Made by a program: the position numbers and the translations under genes
The notes under the pieces: model-generated
Seen by the model: the letters and a program-made list of their open reading frames with translations, nothing else
Databases searched by the model: none
What the model was told of the DNA's origin: nothing
Assembly: GCF_018343625.1 (NCBI RefSeq)
Contig: NZ_JAGYPG010000001.1
Span: forward strand, 3,102-67,101
DNA from: Lederbergia citri
GTDB lineage: Bacteria; Bacillota; Bacilli; Bacillales; Bacillaceae_C
Length of the DNA stretch: 64,000 nt
Reading direction: 5' to 3'
Shown here: piece by piece, positions 40,827-49,720 of the stretch
How the letters are laid out: every line of letters begins with the position of its first letter
Numbering within the stretch: position 1 is the stretch's first letter

Positions 40827-41198
40827 AATTGGGACTGAAACTAGATAAATACATGGTTTCAGTCTCGATCCAAGCTTAATCGGGACTGAAACTAGATAAA
40901 TACATGGTTTCAGTCTCGATCCAAGCTTAATTGGGACTGAAACTAGATAAATGCATGGTTTCAGTCTCGATTCATACTTAATCTTGACTGAAACTAGATA
41001 AATACATGGTTTCAGTCTTGAACCAAGCTTAATTGGGACTGAAACTAGATAAATGCATGGTTTCAGTCTCGATTCATACTTAATCTTAACTAAAACTAGA
41101 TAATTACATGGTTTCGGTCTCGATGCATGCTTAATCGAGACTGAAACATGAAAAAGGCATAGTTTCAGTCTCGATCCATCCTCAATCGAGACTGATAA
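40827..41198. repeat. tandem array of seven 51-bp units plus a partial one
   Basis: Units start at 40827, 40878, 40929, 40980, 41031, 41082, 41133 and 41184 (partial), exactly 51 bp apart. The consensus carries GGGACTGAAACTAG and GGTTTCAGTCTCGAT in inverted orientation, so each unit can form a hairpin CTGAAAC/GTTTCAG. Units near the middle are most alike; the last ones decay. It is not a CRISPR array since no part varies like a spacer. It lies between convergent genes. Confidence 0.92.
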
Positions 41199-41230
41199 TA
41201 GAATTGAAATTTCAGAAAAGAAATTTTAAA

Positions 41231-41269
41231 AAGGACAGAATCCTTATAATAAGCAGGGACTCTGTCCTT
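41231..41269 (-). terminator. terminator of the purine permease gene
   Basis: On the minus strand AAGGACAGAGTCC pairs with GGATTCTGTCCTT and is followed by TTTAAAATTT. Confidence 0.8.
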
Positions 41270-41294
41270 CAAATTAACAATTATTCAATATTTA

Positions 41295-42593
41295 TTAATG
41301 TGGCAAGAACACGAGTTGGTAAAGGAATAACACCCCGAATATATAAACGATAGGATGAACAACTTTCCATTTGCCAGTCACTATTTTTAAAATAGGGTAA
41401 GAGATGAATCCTAATGCAATTCCAGTCGCAATGCTAGACGTTAGAGGCATGCTTAGGATGATTAAAAATGCGGGGAACGCTTCATCTATTTCTCCCCAAT
41501 TAATTTTTGCAATTGCTCCGATCATCAAACTACCTACAATAATAAGTGCCGGTGAAGTTATAGCTGCTATTCCCGATACCGCGCTGACGAGAGGACCGAA
41601 TAAAGCTGCTATGAGAAACAGTACAGATACAGTAACTGTAGTTAGGCCCGTTCTTCCGCCTGCCGCAACACCTGCTGTTGATTCAACATAAGCACTTGTT
41701 GGGCTTGTTCCAAACATAGCTCCCACCGATGTAGCAATAGAATCAGCTAGGAGAGCTTGACGGACTCGTGGCATGGAATTTCCTTTCATTAATCCAGCTT
41801 GTTCCGCTACCCCGATCATTGTACCCGTCGTGTCGAAAATAGTTACAAGCAAGAAAGAAAAGACAACTGCATATAGGCTATGCTGAATTACATCACCGAT
41901 TGCTGAAAATGGATTTGCAACTAATAATCCTTCTGGCAGCGATGGCAATTGAGCAATTCCATTTTCAAAGGAAAGCTGTCCAGTGAAATAAGCTATTAAT
42001 CCTGTAACAATCATTCCTAAAAATAATGCACCATGAACTCTCAATGCCATTAGAATTAATGTTACAGCTAGACCAATAAGAGTCAATACGACACCGGCAG
42101 AATGAAGATCACCTAATGCAACAAGATTCGAAGGATGGGCAACAATCATTCCACTCATTCGCATCCCGATAAAAGCAATAAACAATCCTATTCCGGCTGT
42201 AATTCCGTGTTTAAGATTTTCAGGAATTGCCTCAATAAGAATTTTACGAAATGGTGTCAAAGATAAAATAATAAATATGATACCAGCAATAAAAACAGCT
42301 GCAAATGCAGTTTGATAACTAATATTATGGGTGCCAACGACAGAGTAGGCGAAATAAGCGTTAAGTCCCATTCCGGGAGCAATAGCGATTGGATAATTCG
42401 CCGCAAGAGCCATCCATAATGTACCGATTACGGTAGCGATGATGGTGGCTGTGAATACTTGTTCAAAAGGGACTCCTGCATCCTTTAGGATAATCGGGTT
42501 TACTACAATAATATACGCCATTGTTAAAAAAGTAGTAAGCCCAGCAATCAATTCGGTTGAAACTGTAGTATTATTTTCTTTTAGTTTAAACAT
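41295..42593 (-). CDS. guanine/hypoxanthine permease, NCS2 (PbuG/PbuO type)
   Basis: 432 residues; start at 42593 with GGAGG upstream on the minus strand, in preference to the frame opening at 42629. About 12-14 membrane segments. Family boxes are TTFLTMAYIIVVNP near the N-terminus, APGMGLNAYFAY and SATSAYVEST-like TSPTSAYVESTAGVAAGGRTG. Imports purine bases. I do not see a purine riboswitch upstream, unlike B. subtilis pbuG. Confidence 0.92.
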   Translation of the reverse strand: MFKLKENNTTVSTELIAGLTTFLTMAYIIVVNPIILKDAGVPFEQVFTATIIATVIGTLWMALAANYPIAIAPGMGLNAYFAYSVVGTHNISYQTAFAAVFIAGIIFIILSLTPFRKILIEAIPENLKHGITAGIGLFIAFIGMRMSGMIVAHPSNLVALGDLHSAGVVLTLIGLAVTLILMALRVHGALFLGMIVTGLIAYFTGQLSFENGIAQLPSLPEGLLVANPFSAIGDVIQHSLYAVVFSFLLVTIFDTTGTMIGVAEQAGLMKGNSMPRVRQALLADSIATSVGAMFGTSPTSAYVESTAGVAAGGRTGLTTVTVSVLFLIAALFGPLVSAVSGIAAITSPALIIVGSLMIGAIAKINWGEIDEAFPAFLIILSMPLTSSIATGIALGFISYPILKIVTGKWKVVHPIVYIFGVLFLYQLVFLPH

Positions 42594-42693
42594 TGAAGAA
42601 CCTCCAAAGACGAACAATTTTAAACACATTAAGTATAATATTCGTTTTTGGTGAAATATGCAAGTAAAATTAATATTCCCTTAAAATAAAAAA

Positions 42694-42766
42694 ACTTCAT
42701 AAAAGTTAAAAGTAAGTGGGACCATTGGATATCTACAATCAAATGGGTCACTTAAAAAATGAAGTG
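42694..42766. other. nested hairpin in the long spacer upstream of the purine permease
   Basis: ACTTCAT pairs with ATGAAGT, enclosing AAGTGGGACC.../...GGGTCACTT. The structure does not match the purine riboswitch core. The rest of the 440-bp gap (42594-43035) has no gene that I can support. Confidence 0.45.
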
Positions 42767-43035
42767 GTAATTATCTTCAACAATCTTGTAATGCAGGTAT
42801 TGAAGTATGTATGCATGTGTATTAGCTAACGGGCGTATCGATGGCTGACATCATCAGTGAAAGCCCTCTATAAACAATTGTCACCCTAAAATTGAATCTT
42901 TACTGTTATTTTGAAAACTATAATTAATACTTTGCCCATTAAATACAAAAAGCACCCCCTCTTATAAAATGCCCCATAAATGGTAGTCATCAATCTATCA
43001 TTAAGGGGCAGTTCACTTATTGGGATGCTTTATTT

Positions 43036-43428
43036 CTATGACAAAAACCTTTTTCGGATTTCAGGAGGAGGCAGCATGCAGCTTTCATTTTTTCCAAACC
43101 ATTTATAACGATATTTTGCAAAAATATTATAAAATACATTACGGACCGGTGCCGGAACTACAATAAAAGAATAAAGCCATTTCAAGGGAGAATTCAATTT
43201 TTTGCAAATACGCAGTGCTGCAGTTGTTTTAAAATATGCTGCATTTTTTTCAATCAAAACGAGGCTATTTACATTTGATGGGACTTTGTATTTGTTCAAT
43301 AGCGATTGTCCAAACTCACTTTGCAAAGAGGCATAGTGGAAATATCCATTCGGATCACGCTTAATAATAAACTGAACGCTTGAATTACAAAAATTACAAA
43401 CGCCATCAAATAATATGATTGCACCCAT
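43036..43428 (-). CDS. thiol-disulfide oxidoreductase-like DCC protein (YuxK type)
   Basis: 130 residues. Begins with the family's FDGVCNFCNSSVQF motif: CxxC at C11 and C14, after DG. Pfam DUF393. B. subtilis YuxK is a member. Redox function is inferred from the thioredoxin-like motif. Single gene, RBS GGGAGG. Confidence 0.9.
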   Translation of the reverse strand: MGAIILFDGVCNFCNSSVQFIIKRDPNGYFHYASLQSEFGQSLLNKYKVPSNVNSLVLIEKNAAYFKTTAALRICKKLNSPLKWLYSFIVVPAPVRNVFYNIFAKYRYKWFGKNESCMLPPPEIRKRFLS

Positions 43429-43485
43429 TACGATACCTCCCTTACTACCTCCATTATTTACTTATCATTCTATAAAATCAATATA

Positions 43486-43514
43486 AAAAACCTCCTCAAA
43501 AAGGAAGGCTTCTT
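43486..43514 (-). terminator. terminator of the pit operon
   Basis: Minus strand: CCTTCC pairs with GGAGG across TTTTTGA, followed by TTTTTTAT. Lies directly after the pit stop codon. Confidence 0.7.
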
Positions 43515-43517
43515 TTA

Positions 43518-44522
43518 TTACATAAATAAATTTAATACGAAATAAGTAATGCCTGCTAACAATCCAGTAATAGGAAGAGTAATAACCCAAGTAATAAGCA
43601 TTCTTTGTGCGGTATCCCATTTTACCCCACGTACTCTATGGGCTGAACCTACACCTAAAATGGATGAAGTAATGACATGTGTAGTACTGACCGGCAAATG
43701 AATATATGTTGCGCCAAAAATAATGAGTGCGGAGCTAAGGTCTGCTGCCACTCCATTTACTGGTCGAATTTTCATGATTTTTCCGCCGACTGTTTTAATA
43801 ATTTTCCAACCACCTACAGACGTACCAAGTCCCATCGCTGCAGCACATGAAAATTGCACCCAGAAAGGGATATCTGTAGTTGTATGGTAATTACTTGCAA
43901 TGAGAGCCATCGTAATAATACCCATAGATTTTTGAGCATCATTCGTCCCGTGTGTATAAGACTGCAAAGCAGCTGTAGCGATTTGAATATAACGAAATCC
44001 TTTATTCGTTTTTGTTAAACTCAAATTTTTAAATTCCATTTTAAATATAGTATAGATGATAAAACCTACTCCAAAAGCAATGAGTGGTGAAAAAATAAGC
44101 GCTTGGATGATTTTTAAAAATCCAGCATATTTGATTACACCAAAACCTGCGGCTGCAATTGCCGCTCCTGCAATCGATCCAATTAAGGCATGAGATGAAC
44201 TGCTAGGAATTCCGTAATACCATGTAATTAAATTCCATGCGATGGCGGAGATTAATGCCGCTAAAATAACTGTTGTGCCGTTTCCTAATGTAAAAGGATC
44301 GACAATGTCTTTCGTGATCGTCTTGGCAACCCCTGTAAAGGTCAGAGCACCAACAAAGTTCATAGTTGCAGCCAAAATAATTGCATGGCGAGGTTTCAAA
44401 GCTTTCGTAGATACAGAAGTCGCTATGGCATTTGCTGTATCGTGAAAACCGTTAATGAAATCAAATGCAAGGGCTGCGATGACTATAATAATTGTAATAA
44501 TTAGTATTGAATCAATTCCCAT
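43518..44522 (-). CDS. pit: low-affinity inorganic phosphate transporter
   Basis: 334 residues, PiT family. N-terminal signature FDFINGFHDTANAIATSV and its C-terminal inverted counterpart (TAALQSYTHGTNDAQKSMGI; GGWKIIKTVGGKI). About ten membrane segments. Takes up metal-phosphate by proton symport. Directly follows the PhoU-like gene, as in B. subtilis ykaB-ykaA. Confidence 0.95.
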   Translation of the reverse strand: MGIDSILIITIIIVIAALAFDFINGFHDTANAIATSVSTKALKPRHAIILAATMNFVGALTFTGVAKTITKDIVDPFTLGNGTTVILAALISAIAWNLITWYYGIPSSSSHALIGSIAGAAIAAAGFGVIKYAGFLKIIQALIFSPLIAFGVGFIIYTIFKMEFKNLSLTKTNKGFRYIQIATAALQSYTHGTNDAQKSMGIITMALIASNYHTTTDIPFWVQFSCAAAMGLGTSVGGWKIIKTVGGKIMKIRPVNGVAADLSSALIIFGATYIHLPVSTTHVITSSILGVGSAHRVRGVKWDTAQRMLITWVITLPITGLLAGITYFVLNLFM

Positions 44523-44536
44523 AAGATAGGACTCCC

Positions 44537-45157
44537 TTAAGCATTTTTCATGACGATACTTTCAAGGGTATTCGCAACTCCTTGGCAGCTGTCTGTTGTT
44601 TTTTCCAGGTTTTCGTATATCTCTTTATATTTAATTAATCGAATCGGATCCGTTTCTACTGCGAAAAGATGTTTAATGCAATCTCTTAGAACATCATCGC
44701 ATTTGGATTCATAATCTTTTATTTTGATAGCATGTGGACGGACTTCTGGCAATTTTTTGCTAAAAAGTAAACCGATACAAATTTCAATTTCATCCACACA
44801 TTTTTTAATCGCATCAACAAATTTGTACATATATTCATCTGCATCAGTTATGGAATACATTTCAAATAATGCTGCACAACTTTCCATTCCATCAAGCACA
44901 TCGTCCATAACCATGGATAGTGTAAGTAAATCTTCACGTTCAATAGGAGTAATAAATGAATTATGTAATTCCTTGATGATCTCATGAACGTGAGTGTCAC
45001 CGATTGATTCATATTCTTTCATTTTTGCTGCAAAAATTTTAGTATCTTCTTTATTATTCAGCTTAAAATCGGCAAAATAAATTGAACTCTCTTTTAAGTT
45101 GGCTGCAATTTTTTCAAGTAAAATTGCAAATTTATCTTTTTTTCTTGTGAAAACCAT
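44537..45157 (-). CDS. ykaA: DUF47/PhoU-like regulator of Pit (YkaA type)
   Basis: 206 residues, all-helical, DUF47 family. The repeated motif (YESIGDTHVHEIIKEL; YESKCDDVLRDCIKHLF) carries metal-binding E/D pairs as in PhoU. First gene of a two-gene operon with pit, 14 bases apart. Probably modulates the transporter. Confidence 0.92.
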   Translation of the reverse strand: MVFTRKKDKFAILLEKIAANLKESSIYFADFKLNNKEDTKIFAAKMKEYESIGDTHVHEIIKELHNSFITPIEREDLLTLSMVMDDVLDGMESCAALFEMYSITDADEYMYKFVDAIKKCVDEIEICIGLLFSKKLPEVRPHAIKIKDYESKCDDVLRDCIKHLFAVETDPIRLIKYKEIYENLEKTTDSCQGVANTLESIVMKNA

Positions 45158-45244
45158 TTTTAGCCCTCCTGAATGGCAATATAATAAACCTATACCATTT
45201 TATCGCAAAATATCAAAAGTTAAAAGTTTTTGTCGATTATACGG

Positions 45245-45281
45245 AAAAACACCTCTAAAGAAACTTATCAAAAATAGAGGG
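45245..45281 (-). terminator. terminator at the end of the pseudouridine synthase gene
   Basis: Minus strand: CCTCTA pairs with TAGAGG around the last codons, followed by TGTTTTT. Confidence 0.65.
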
Positions 45282-46115
45282 GCTGTCTAAAAAAGAGGCA
45301 GTAACTTGGATCTTTTTAAGTAAAAATGGATGTGTGAATTCAAGTTTTCGTGCATGAAGTGCTTGTCTAGGGAACTTTGGACTTCCCCCGTATAGTTTAT
45401 CCCCAGCTAGCGGGTGCCCAATAAATGATAAGTGTACGCGGATTTGATGGGTTCTCCCTGTGTCCAAAGAACACTCAATTAATGAGAGATTTTCCTTCTT
45501 AAAGGTATTTATTACCTTATAATGTGTAATTGCCTGTTGTCCGGTTTTCGAAACCCTTCGGCGCGTTGGATGATGTCGATCTCTGCCAATTGGTTCTGAA
45601 ATCTTCCCATTTTTATTCCTTATCATTCCGTCTGCAAGCGCCAAATAAGTCCGTTTAATTTCACGATCGGTAAGCATTCTGTCAAGTATCACTTGACTGA
45701 AAATATTTTTTGCGAATAAAACTGCCCCCGTTGTATTTTTATCAAGGCGATGGATATGTCTGGGATATTCCCCTTGTAAATGATATGACACGGCGTTTGC
45801 TAAAGTGTTCGTCTCTCTTTCATTTGGATGAGTTGCCATATCAGTCGGTTTATTTACTACTAATAAATAGTCATCTTCGTACAGAATTTCCAAAGGATAG
45901 GCGAATGGAGCAAGCATGTTATCTTCTTCACATAATGAAATGAAAAGTTCATCGCCGTGGTGTAAAGGAGTGCTCCAATTTACGAAATCCCTATTTACGG
46001 TGATAGCTTTGTCCATTCTTAAATGATGTATTAGCTTTTTTGGAACCTTCCATTCGGTACGTAATAAATGTTCTATAGTCATTCCATTCCATTGTTCTTG
46101 AATAAAAACTCGCAT
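45255..46115 (-). CDS. RluA-family pseudouridine synthase (YhcT type)
   Basis: 286 residues. Catalytic Asp in HRLDKNTTGAVLFAK; further boxes YLALADG, GRTHQIRVHLSFIGHPLAGDKLYG. A reduced S4-like N-terminus is visible (VPKKLIHHLRMDKAITVN). Modifies uridine in rRNA or tRNA; target unknown. B. subtilis YhcT, next to yhcU, is the positional counterpart. Confidence 0.92.
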   Translation of the reverse strand: MRVFIQEQWNGMTIEHLLRTEWKVPKKLIHHLRMDKAITVNRDFVNWSTPLHHGDELFISLCEEDNMLAPFAYPLEILYEDDYLLVVNKPTDMATHPNERETNTLANAVSYHLQGEYPRHIHRLDKNTTGAVLFAKNIFSQVILDRMLTDREIKRTYLALADGMIRNKNGKISEPIGRDRHHPTRRRVSKTGQQAITHYKVINTFKKENLSLIECSLDTGRTHQIRVHLSFIGHPLAGDKLYGGSPKFPRQALHARKLEFTHPFLLKKIQVTASFLDSPSIFDKFL

Positions 46116-46222
46116 CTTTATGAACCCCTTAATAAAAGTTTCTTGATATTCCCAATCTCTTCTGCATGTATTCTATGTTATTCTAATAGAAAATAAAGAA
46201 ATAAAAAAGGTAGGGTCAAGGT

Positions 46223-46621
46223 ATGAAAGTAGTAGTTGCATCGACTGAAGAACAGGGAGAGAGGTTGGAGGAGCTTATTCAACACTTTTATTCTGTTGTC
46301 TTTCCGCAATATTTTGATGATAACGAGATATCCGAGTTTATAGACCTGAAAATACTACAATTACCTAATCAAGAGGATGAACCATTATTTACATTAGACG
46401 GTGCCTTTCGTGCTATTTGTAGTATGGAGGTCATCATGATTATTTTAGAGTCTAATATGAATAAAAAATATACAAAGTTATTCAATAAAAATGTTGAAAT
46501 CTTAAAAGAAACAGGATTGTTTTTTCCTTTTACCCATCGTAATTTTACTTCCCAAAAAAGTAAAAAAGTAAATACGATCTTCAGCATGTTTTCAAATTCA
46601 ACAAATCAACTTTTGATGTAA
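46223..46621 (+). CDS. yhcU: YhcU-like protein (DUF5365)
   Basis: 132 residues; resembles B. subtilis YhcU in length and position next to the yhcT-type gene. Begins MKVVVASTEEQ and has a helical middle. Function unknown. Divergent from the pseudouridine synthase gene, sharing a 107-bp promoter region. Confidence 0.8.
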   Translation: MKVVVASTEEQGERLEELIQHFYSVVFPQYFDDNEISEFIDLKILQLPNQEDEPLFTLDGAFRAICSMEVIMIILESNMNKKYTKLFNKNVEILKETGLFFPFTHRNFTSQKSKKVNTIFSMFSNSTNQLLM

Positions 46622-46625
46622 AAGA

Positions 46626-46661
46626 AAGGCTGTCTAAAGTTTACACTAGACAGCCTTTTTC
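46626..46661 (+). terminator. terminator of yhcU
   Basis: AAGGCTGTCTA pairs with TAGACAGCCTT, followed by TTTC. Confidence 0.88.
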
Positions 46662-46709
46662 GATATTTAGGAAATGTTAGATTGGAACTTTGTGGTAACT
46701 TTTAAGAAG

Positions 46710-46855
46710 ATGGTTCCCGTCAAGCGCAACAGCCATCGAACATCAAACTTTCGGTTTCTTCCTACGCATAAAAGAACATCGACTGAAACTGCGACGTCCT
46801 GTGGGCCAGTACGTCGCTGGAAAGGCGCTTGCGCTTTAGTCAGTACATCATTGCT
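46710..46855. repeat. dispersed intergenic repeat, shortened copy
   Basis: Contains ACATCGACTGAAACTGCGACG, CGTCCTGTGGGCCAGTACGT and GGCGCTTGCGCTTT. A shortened member of the family at 35636 and 37391. Together with the yhcU terminator it fills the gap before the histidine kinase gene. Confidence 0.7.
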
Positions 46856-46972
46856 TATTCTATTTTATATTCTATTCATACTAAAGTTGTAGAAGAATTT
46901 ACGCCATAATGAGAATAAAGTCTAAATCGGTTTTTTTGTATACTATAAAGAGAGTAGCAGGAGGGATTTTGG

Positions 46973-48097
46973 ATGCCACGGGATATAAATGTAAAAAATT
47001 CCAATTTACGTGTACTTAAAGAAATTGCTGAATTACTAAATGAAGGAACTGAAATTTCGCCTTTATTATCAGATGTTCTTAAAAAGCTTTTAGAAGTAAC
47101 TGGTGTTACAACCGGATGGATATTTTTAATCGGACCTGATGGGCGGCAAACCCTTGCATCTGCAGAACATTTACCTGTTGCTCTTTCAAAAAATAATTGT
47201 GATCCTTTGAAGCGTGGCGGTTGTTGGTGTATAGAAGGTTTTCGCAATGGCAGCTTGACGAAGGCTTCAAATATTATAGAATGTAGACGACTTGAAAAAG
47301 CTGCGAAAATTAATAAAGAAGAAACAGAGGGAATTGCCTTTCATGCAACAATCCCACTTACTTCAGGCGATGAAGTTTTTGGGTTATTAAATGTAGCAGC
47401 ACCAGAAAAAAAAGAATTTAGCCGTGATGAGCTTGCGTTACTGGAATCGATTGCTTTACAAATTGGTTCTGCAATAAAAAGGGTGCGATTAACAAAAAAA
47501 GCACAAGAAATCGCCCTCATTGAAGAAAGAAATCGCCTTGCCCGTGACTTGCACGACTCAGTCAATCAATTATTATTTTCCCTCACTTTAACTGCAAGAG
47601 GAGGGGGAGAAATGACGGAAGACATTGATACAAAGCATACATTTCAACAAATACAGGAGCTTGCTCAAGAAGCATTGACTGAAATGAGAGCATTAATATG
47701 GCAGCTTAGGCCAAGTGGCTTAGAAAAAGGTCTTATTCAAGCCATTAAAGGATATGGAGAAATGTTAGGTCTGCATGTTGATACAAAATTATCCGGATTG
47801 CTTGCGTTACCTTCCCTTATAGAAGAAGCTTTATGGAGAATTAGTCAAGAGGCACTTAATAATTGTAAACGACATTCAGGGCAAGCAGATGTGTTTGTAT
47901 CGATTAAGGCAACAAAATCTAACGTTAAGCTTACTATTAGTGATTCTGGGTGCGGATTTATTTATGAAAAAGACAAAACACTCCCTTCTTTTGGGATTGA
48001 AAGCATGAGGGAGCGCGTAGAGGCTCTAAATGGTCAATTTGAATTAATAAGTGAATTAGGAATAGGAACGACGATAATTGTTGCATTGCCATATTAG
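46973..48097 (+). CDS. yhcY: NarL-type sensor histidine kinase with Cys-rich GAF domain (YhcY/AirS-like)
   Basis: 374 residues. GAF domain (~15-170), HisKA_3 with phosphorylated H194 (RLARDLHDSVNQLLF), HATPase at the C-terminus (DSGCGF, GIESMRERVEAL). No membrane segment, so it is cytosolic. The GAF domain has four cysteines, C76, C84, C86 and C104, in the arrangement known from staphylococcal AirS (YhcS), where they hold an oxygen/redox-sensitive Fe-S cluster. This suggests redox sensing. The cognate regulator follows 13 bases on. Confidence 0.92.
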   Translation: MPRDINVKNSNLRVLKEIAELLNEGTEISPLLSDVLKKLLEVTGVTTGWIFLIGPDGRQTLASAEHLPVALSKNNCDPLKRGGCWCIEGFRNGSLTKASNIIECRRLEKAAKINKEETEGIAFHATIPLTSGDEVFGLLNVAAPEKKEFSRDELALLESIALQIGSAIKRVRLTKKAQEIALIEERNRLARDLHDSVNQLLFSLTLTARGGGEMTEDIDTKHTFQQIQELAQEALTEMRALIWQLRPSGLEKGLIQAIKGYGEMLGLHVDTKLSGLLALPSLIEEALWRISQEALNNCKRHSGQADVFVSIKATKSNVKLTISDSGCGFIYEKDKTLPSFGIESMRERVEALNGQFELISELGIGTTIIVALPY

Positions 48098-48110
48098 GGG
48101 GAGAAATGAA

Positions 48111-48752
48111 ATGACGGTTCATGTGTTGATAGCGGATGATCATCATGTCGTTAGGCGGGGGCTTGTTTTTTTCCTGCAAACTCAAAAAGATATCCATATC
48201 GTTGGTGAAGCTAAAAATGGAAAAGAAGCGGTAGATCTTGCTCTCCAATTGCAGCCAGATGTAGTCCTAATGGATCTCGTTATGCCTATTATGGACGGAA
48301 TAGAAGCAACAGGAAAAATTAAAGAAATATGCCCTAGTATAGAAATTATGATATTAACAAGCTTTGCAGATCAAGATCATGTCATTCCAGCAATAGAGGC
48401 AGGAGCTTCCGGATACCAACTGAAGGATATAGAGCCTGATGAACTTGCATCGGCCATTAGGAAGCTTGCGAATGGGGAAAATACATTGCATCCAAAAGCA
48501 ACGAATTTACTGATGACTCGAATGAACCGTAAAAACCCCGCTAATGATCGAATAGCTGCATTGACGCAAAGGGAAAAAGAGGTGCTGGCAGAGATTGCTA
48601 AAGGCAAGAGCAATAAGGAAATTGGGGCACAGTTAAAAATAACAGAGAAAACTGTGAAGACTCATGTATCCAATATTTTTATGAAATTGCAAGTTGCAGA
48701 TCGGACTCAAGCTGCTCTCTTTGCCGTTAAAAATGGATTCGTTGAACAGTGA
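48111..48752 (+). CDS. yhcZ: NarL-family response regulator (YhcZ)
   Basis: 213 residues; start at 48111 behind GGGGGAG, not the frame start at 48078, which overlaps the kinase. Receiver domain with D9, D10 and phosphoacceptor D55 (VLMDLVMP); LuxR-type HTH at the C-terminus (LTQREKEVLAEIAKGKSNKE). Partner of the adjacent kinase. The target regulon is not visible here. Confidence 0.94.
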   Translation: MTVHVLIADDHHVVRRGLVFFLQTQKDIHIVGEAKNGKEAVDLALQLQPDVVLMDLVMPIMDGIEATGKIKEICPSIEIMILTSFADQDHVIPAIEAGASGYQLKDIEPDELASAIRKLANGENTLHPKATNLLMTRMNRKNPANDRIAALTQREKEVLAEIAKGKSNKEIGAQLKITEKTVKTHVSNIFMKLQVADRTQAALFAVKNGFVEQ

Positions 48753-48780
48753 AGCAGCCAATAATGAAGGAGCGAACAGA

Positions 48781-49317
48781 ATGGATCGTATTCTAGTGGT
48801 TAATGGAGGAATGCCAAAAGGCGGAAGAACTGAACTATTAACACGTTATATTGCACGGAAATATAACTTTCATTATATTGATATTAGTGAAGCAAACCTA
48901 CCTTTGTTGACAGGAGAAGAAGAGCAGTGGCGGCTGCAGTCAGTGGTCAATTTTAAAGATAAAGTCCGTTTATCACAAGGAATTATTTTGATCTCGCCTG
49001 AATATCATGGGGGAATGACGGGAGCACTGAAAAATACGTTGGATTTCCTGACAAGCGATGAACTTGAATATAAACCTGTGGCATTGGTCGCTACTGCAGG
49101 TGGAGGAAAAGGCGGCATCAACTGTTTAAATAATATGCGAACAGTTATGCGGGGCTTTTATGCAAATGTTATACCGAAGCAAATTGTGCTTGATCCGGAA
49201 TGTTTTAACTATGACGACGGCACTCTTTGGGAGGAATCGGCAAAACTAGTGGGTGATATGGTTCAAGAATTACAAATGTTTGTAAAGATGACATCAAATA
49301 TTGAAACAAAAGCGTAA
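48781..49317 (+). CDS. yhdA: NADPH-dependent FMN reductase (YhdA/azoreductase type)
   Basis: 178 residues from 48781 behind AAGGAGCG. Flavodoxin-like FMN reductase: GGMPKGGRTELLTRY binds FMN phosphate, SPEYHGGMTGALKNTLDFL is the family signature. B. subtilis YhdA reduces azo dyes in vitro and follows yhcZ there as well. 28 bases after yhcZ, so likely in the same operon. Confidence 0.93.
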   Translation: MDRILVVNGGMPKGGRTELLTRYIARKYNFHYIDISEANLPLLTGEEEQWRLQSVVNFKDKVRLSQGIILISPEYHGGMTGALKNTLDFLTSDELEYKPVALVATAGGGKGGINCLNNMRTVMRGFYANVIPKQIVLDPECFNYDDGTLWEESAKLVGDMVQELQMFVKMTSNIETKA

Positions 49318-49349
49318 CTCGGCATCCTATAAAGGATGCCGAGTTTTTA
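49316..49349. terminator. terminator between yhdA and yhdB
   Basis: AACTCGGCATCC pairs with GGATGCCGAGTT, followed by TTTAT; serves the convergent genes. Confidence 0.88.
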
Positions 49350-49598
49350 TATTGACAGAACTGGATTTTCATTTTGCTGAATTCCAGTGACATTATTCGC
49401 ATGATCAAGGTAACGAAGCAAAGAATATAAATTACGCTCAATCACCGTATAATCACTTGAGAATTGATAAGCATGTAAAAATCGTTCAATCCTCTTAGAA
49501 AGCATATGATCTTTCGTTCTTACCATTAAAACAATCAGGTTATCCCATTCGGAACGATGAGTGTAATACAAAGCGCGATCATAGTCTAATGTGTCCAT
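49347..49598 (-). CDS. yhdB: YhdB-like small protein
   Basis: 83 residues, RBS AAAGGAGGG. Begins MDTLDYDRALYYTHRSEWDN, which fits B. subtilis YhdB and its position after yhdA. Function unknown. Confidence 0.82.
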   Translation of the reverse strand: MDTLDYDRALYYTHRSEWDNLIVLMVRTKDHMLSKRIERFLHAYQFSSDYTVIERNLYSLLRYLDHANNVTGIQQNENPVLSI

Positions 49599-49668
49599 TT
49601 TAAACCCTCCTTTTGGGAGTTATCATTATTATTTGCTTGAAGGGAAGTTGTTTGCAGTGTAAATGTTG

Positions 49669-49697
49669 ACATTTTGATTGATTTTTTTACATACATT
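49669..49697 (+). promoter_or_regulatory. probable sigma-E promoter of spoVR
   Basis: ACATTTT (49669-49675), 14-bp spacer, CATACATT (49690-49697), a good sigma-E match, 24 bases before the start codon. A TTGACA overlaps the -35 region, so sigma-A use cannot be excluded. Confidence 0.65.
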
Positions 49698-49720
49698 GTG
49701 GATAAAAGGGGGTATTGAAA

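Noticed and set aside
40827..41198. CRISPR array
   Set aside because: The whole 51-bp unit is repeated with scattered substitutions; there is no alternation of constant repeats and unique spacers, and no cas genes are nearby.
42594..42900. Purine riboswitch for the purine permease
   Set aside because: The conserved aptamer core and loop-loop motif were not found by eye on the minus strand.
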